The translations under genes were made by a program, and so were the position numbers. A DNA stretch of 5,978 nucleotides, taken from contig DVJG01000177.1 in NCBI GenBank assembly GCA_018710805.1, positions 1 to 5,978 on the forward strand. The letters are read 5' to 3'. Below the pieces are notes generated by a model, which did not search any database, was not told where the DNA came from, and saw only the letters and a list, made by a program, of their open reading frames with translations. This DNA comes from Candidatus Faecousia faecipullorum. Lineage in GTDB: Bacteria; Bacillota; Clostridia; Oscillospirales; Oscillospiraceae. This document shows, one piece after another, positions 5,468-5,978 of this stretch (the stretch's first letter is position 1; each line of letters opens with the position of its first letter).

Positions 5468-5978
5468 TGAAGAACGTAAGCTTTCGGCCTCTTCGTGAGC
5501 AGGCCACCGATCAACTGAGCGACGCCCTCAGCAAGCAGGCTGTCACCATGTCCGACCAGGAGGCCTTCTCCTTTGCGGAATTCGACGCCGCCGACGCAGA
5601 GCGGGGCGGCTACTCCGGCTACTCCTACTGGGGGTCCACTATCCGGGCTTTTTTCCAGAACAAAATTGCCGTTTTCTTCCTGATTTTAATGGTTGCCGTC
5701 CTGGCCTTCACCTTCATTCAGCCCTATCTGCCGGGCCAGAAAGACCCCATCCTCATCCACAACGACGAATGGGGGCTGCCCCTGAACAACGTGCCCCCCG
5801 GAAAGGAATTCCTCTTCGGCACCAACGCCATCGGTCAGGACCTGTGGGCGCGGATTTGGTCCGGCACCCGGACTTCCCTTTTCATCGGCTTCACCGTGGC
5901 TGTGGTGGAGGCGGTGGTGGGCATCCTCATGGGCGTTCTGTGGGGCTATGTGCGGAAACTGGACTTCCTCTTTACGGA
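5467..5978 (+). CDS. Peptide-type ABC transporter permease, DppC/OppC family, C-terminus cut by window edge
   Basis: The second membrane subunit of the importer. The frame is open from 5467 to the right edge: 170 codons of the usual 280-340. Seen: a hydrophilic N-terminal region (1-60) rich in D, E, Q and S; YWGSTIRAFFQNKIAVF (54-70) leading into helix 1 (about 66-86), the OppC_N arrangement; then an outer loop ending in FLFGTNAIGQDLWARI (115-130) and SGTRTSLFIG (132-141). These correspond to the family's LGTDxxGRDxxSR and GxRxSLxVG motifs. The next helix starts near 136. The ATPase-docking EAA loop lies beyond the window. The N-terminal region is longer than in enterobacterial DppC; a later ATG (Met28) would shorten it, but has no comparable ribosome binding site. 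The start overlaps the upstream stop, so the two permeases are probably made in equal amounts. ATPase subunits should follow. Confidence 0.93.
   Translation, partial: MKNVSFRPLREQATDQLSDALSKQAVTMSDQEAFSFAEFDAADAERGGYSGYSYWGSTIRAFFQNKIAVFFLILMVAVLAFTFIQPYLPGQKDPILIHNDEWGLPLNNVPPGKEFLFGTNAIGQDLWARIWSGTRTSLFIGFTVAVVEAVVGILMGVLWGYVRKLDFLFT

Noticed and set aside
1..5978. CRISPR arrays, tRNA/rRNA genes, insertion sequences, phage or defence genes
   Set aside because: No direct-repeat array, cloverleaf, terminal inverted repeats, transposase or defence-gene motifs were seen on either strand. Coding regions are explained by five ordinary transporter and regulator genes.

Overview
The window looks like chromosomal DNA from a GC-rich, low-G+C-phylum (Firmicutes/Bacillota) gut-type anaerobe, probably within the Oscillospirales. 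This rests on strong AGGAGG-type ribosome binding sites, consensus sigma-A promoters, a Gram-positive-style lipoprotein signal and the protein flavours. The genus is an inference and cannot be fixed from the sequence alone.

Layout, left to right. (1) Minus strand, 1-1139: a MATE-family multidrug/cation antiporter whose C-terminus runs off the left edge. (2) 1140-1274: a compact divergent control region. A perfect-consensus promoter for the rightward regulator and a good promoter for the leftward transporter overlap and share one self-complementary -10 box. AT-rich repeats lie beside them where a LysR regulator would be expected to bind. (3) Plus strand, 1275-2171: a LysR-type transcriptional regulator. 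(4) 2172-2338: an extended -10 promoter whose transcript would begin almost directly with a terminator-like hairpin, ahead of (5) 2339-4315: a lipoprotein solute-binding protein of the oligopeptide/dipeptide family (SBP_bac_5). (6) 4316-4498: an intercistronic stretch with two strong hairpins, one capped by a cUUCGg tetraloop. (7) 4499-5467: the first permease (DppB/OppB type). (8) 5467-5978: the second permease (DppC/OppC type), overlapping the first by one base and cut by the right edge.

Together, genes 5, 7 and 8 are the start of a peptide-type ABC importer operon; the ATPase genes (DppD/DppF type) would be expected beyond the right edge. The LysR gene most likely controls the divergent MATE gene. 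It may also influence the importer, but no sequence here proves that. I see no RNA gene, CRISPR array, insertion sequence or phage element, and no gene-free stretch over 300 bases. The gene content is ordinary. The parts worth a second look are regulatory: the shared -10 divergent promoter, the 5'-terminal hairpin of the binding-protein mRNA and the two-hairpin intercistronic region.
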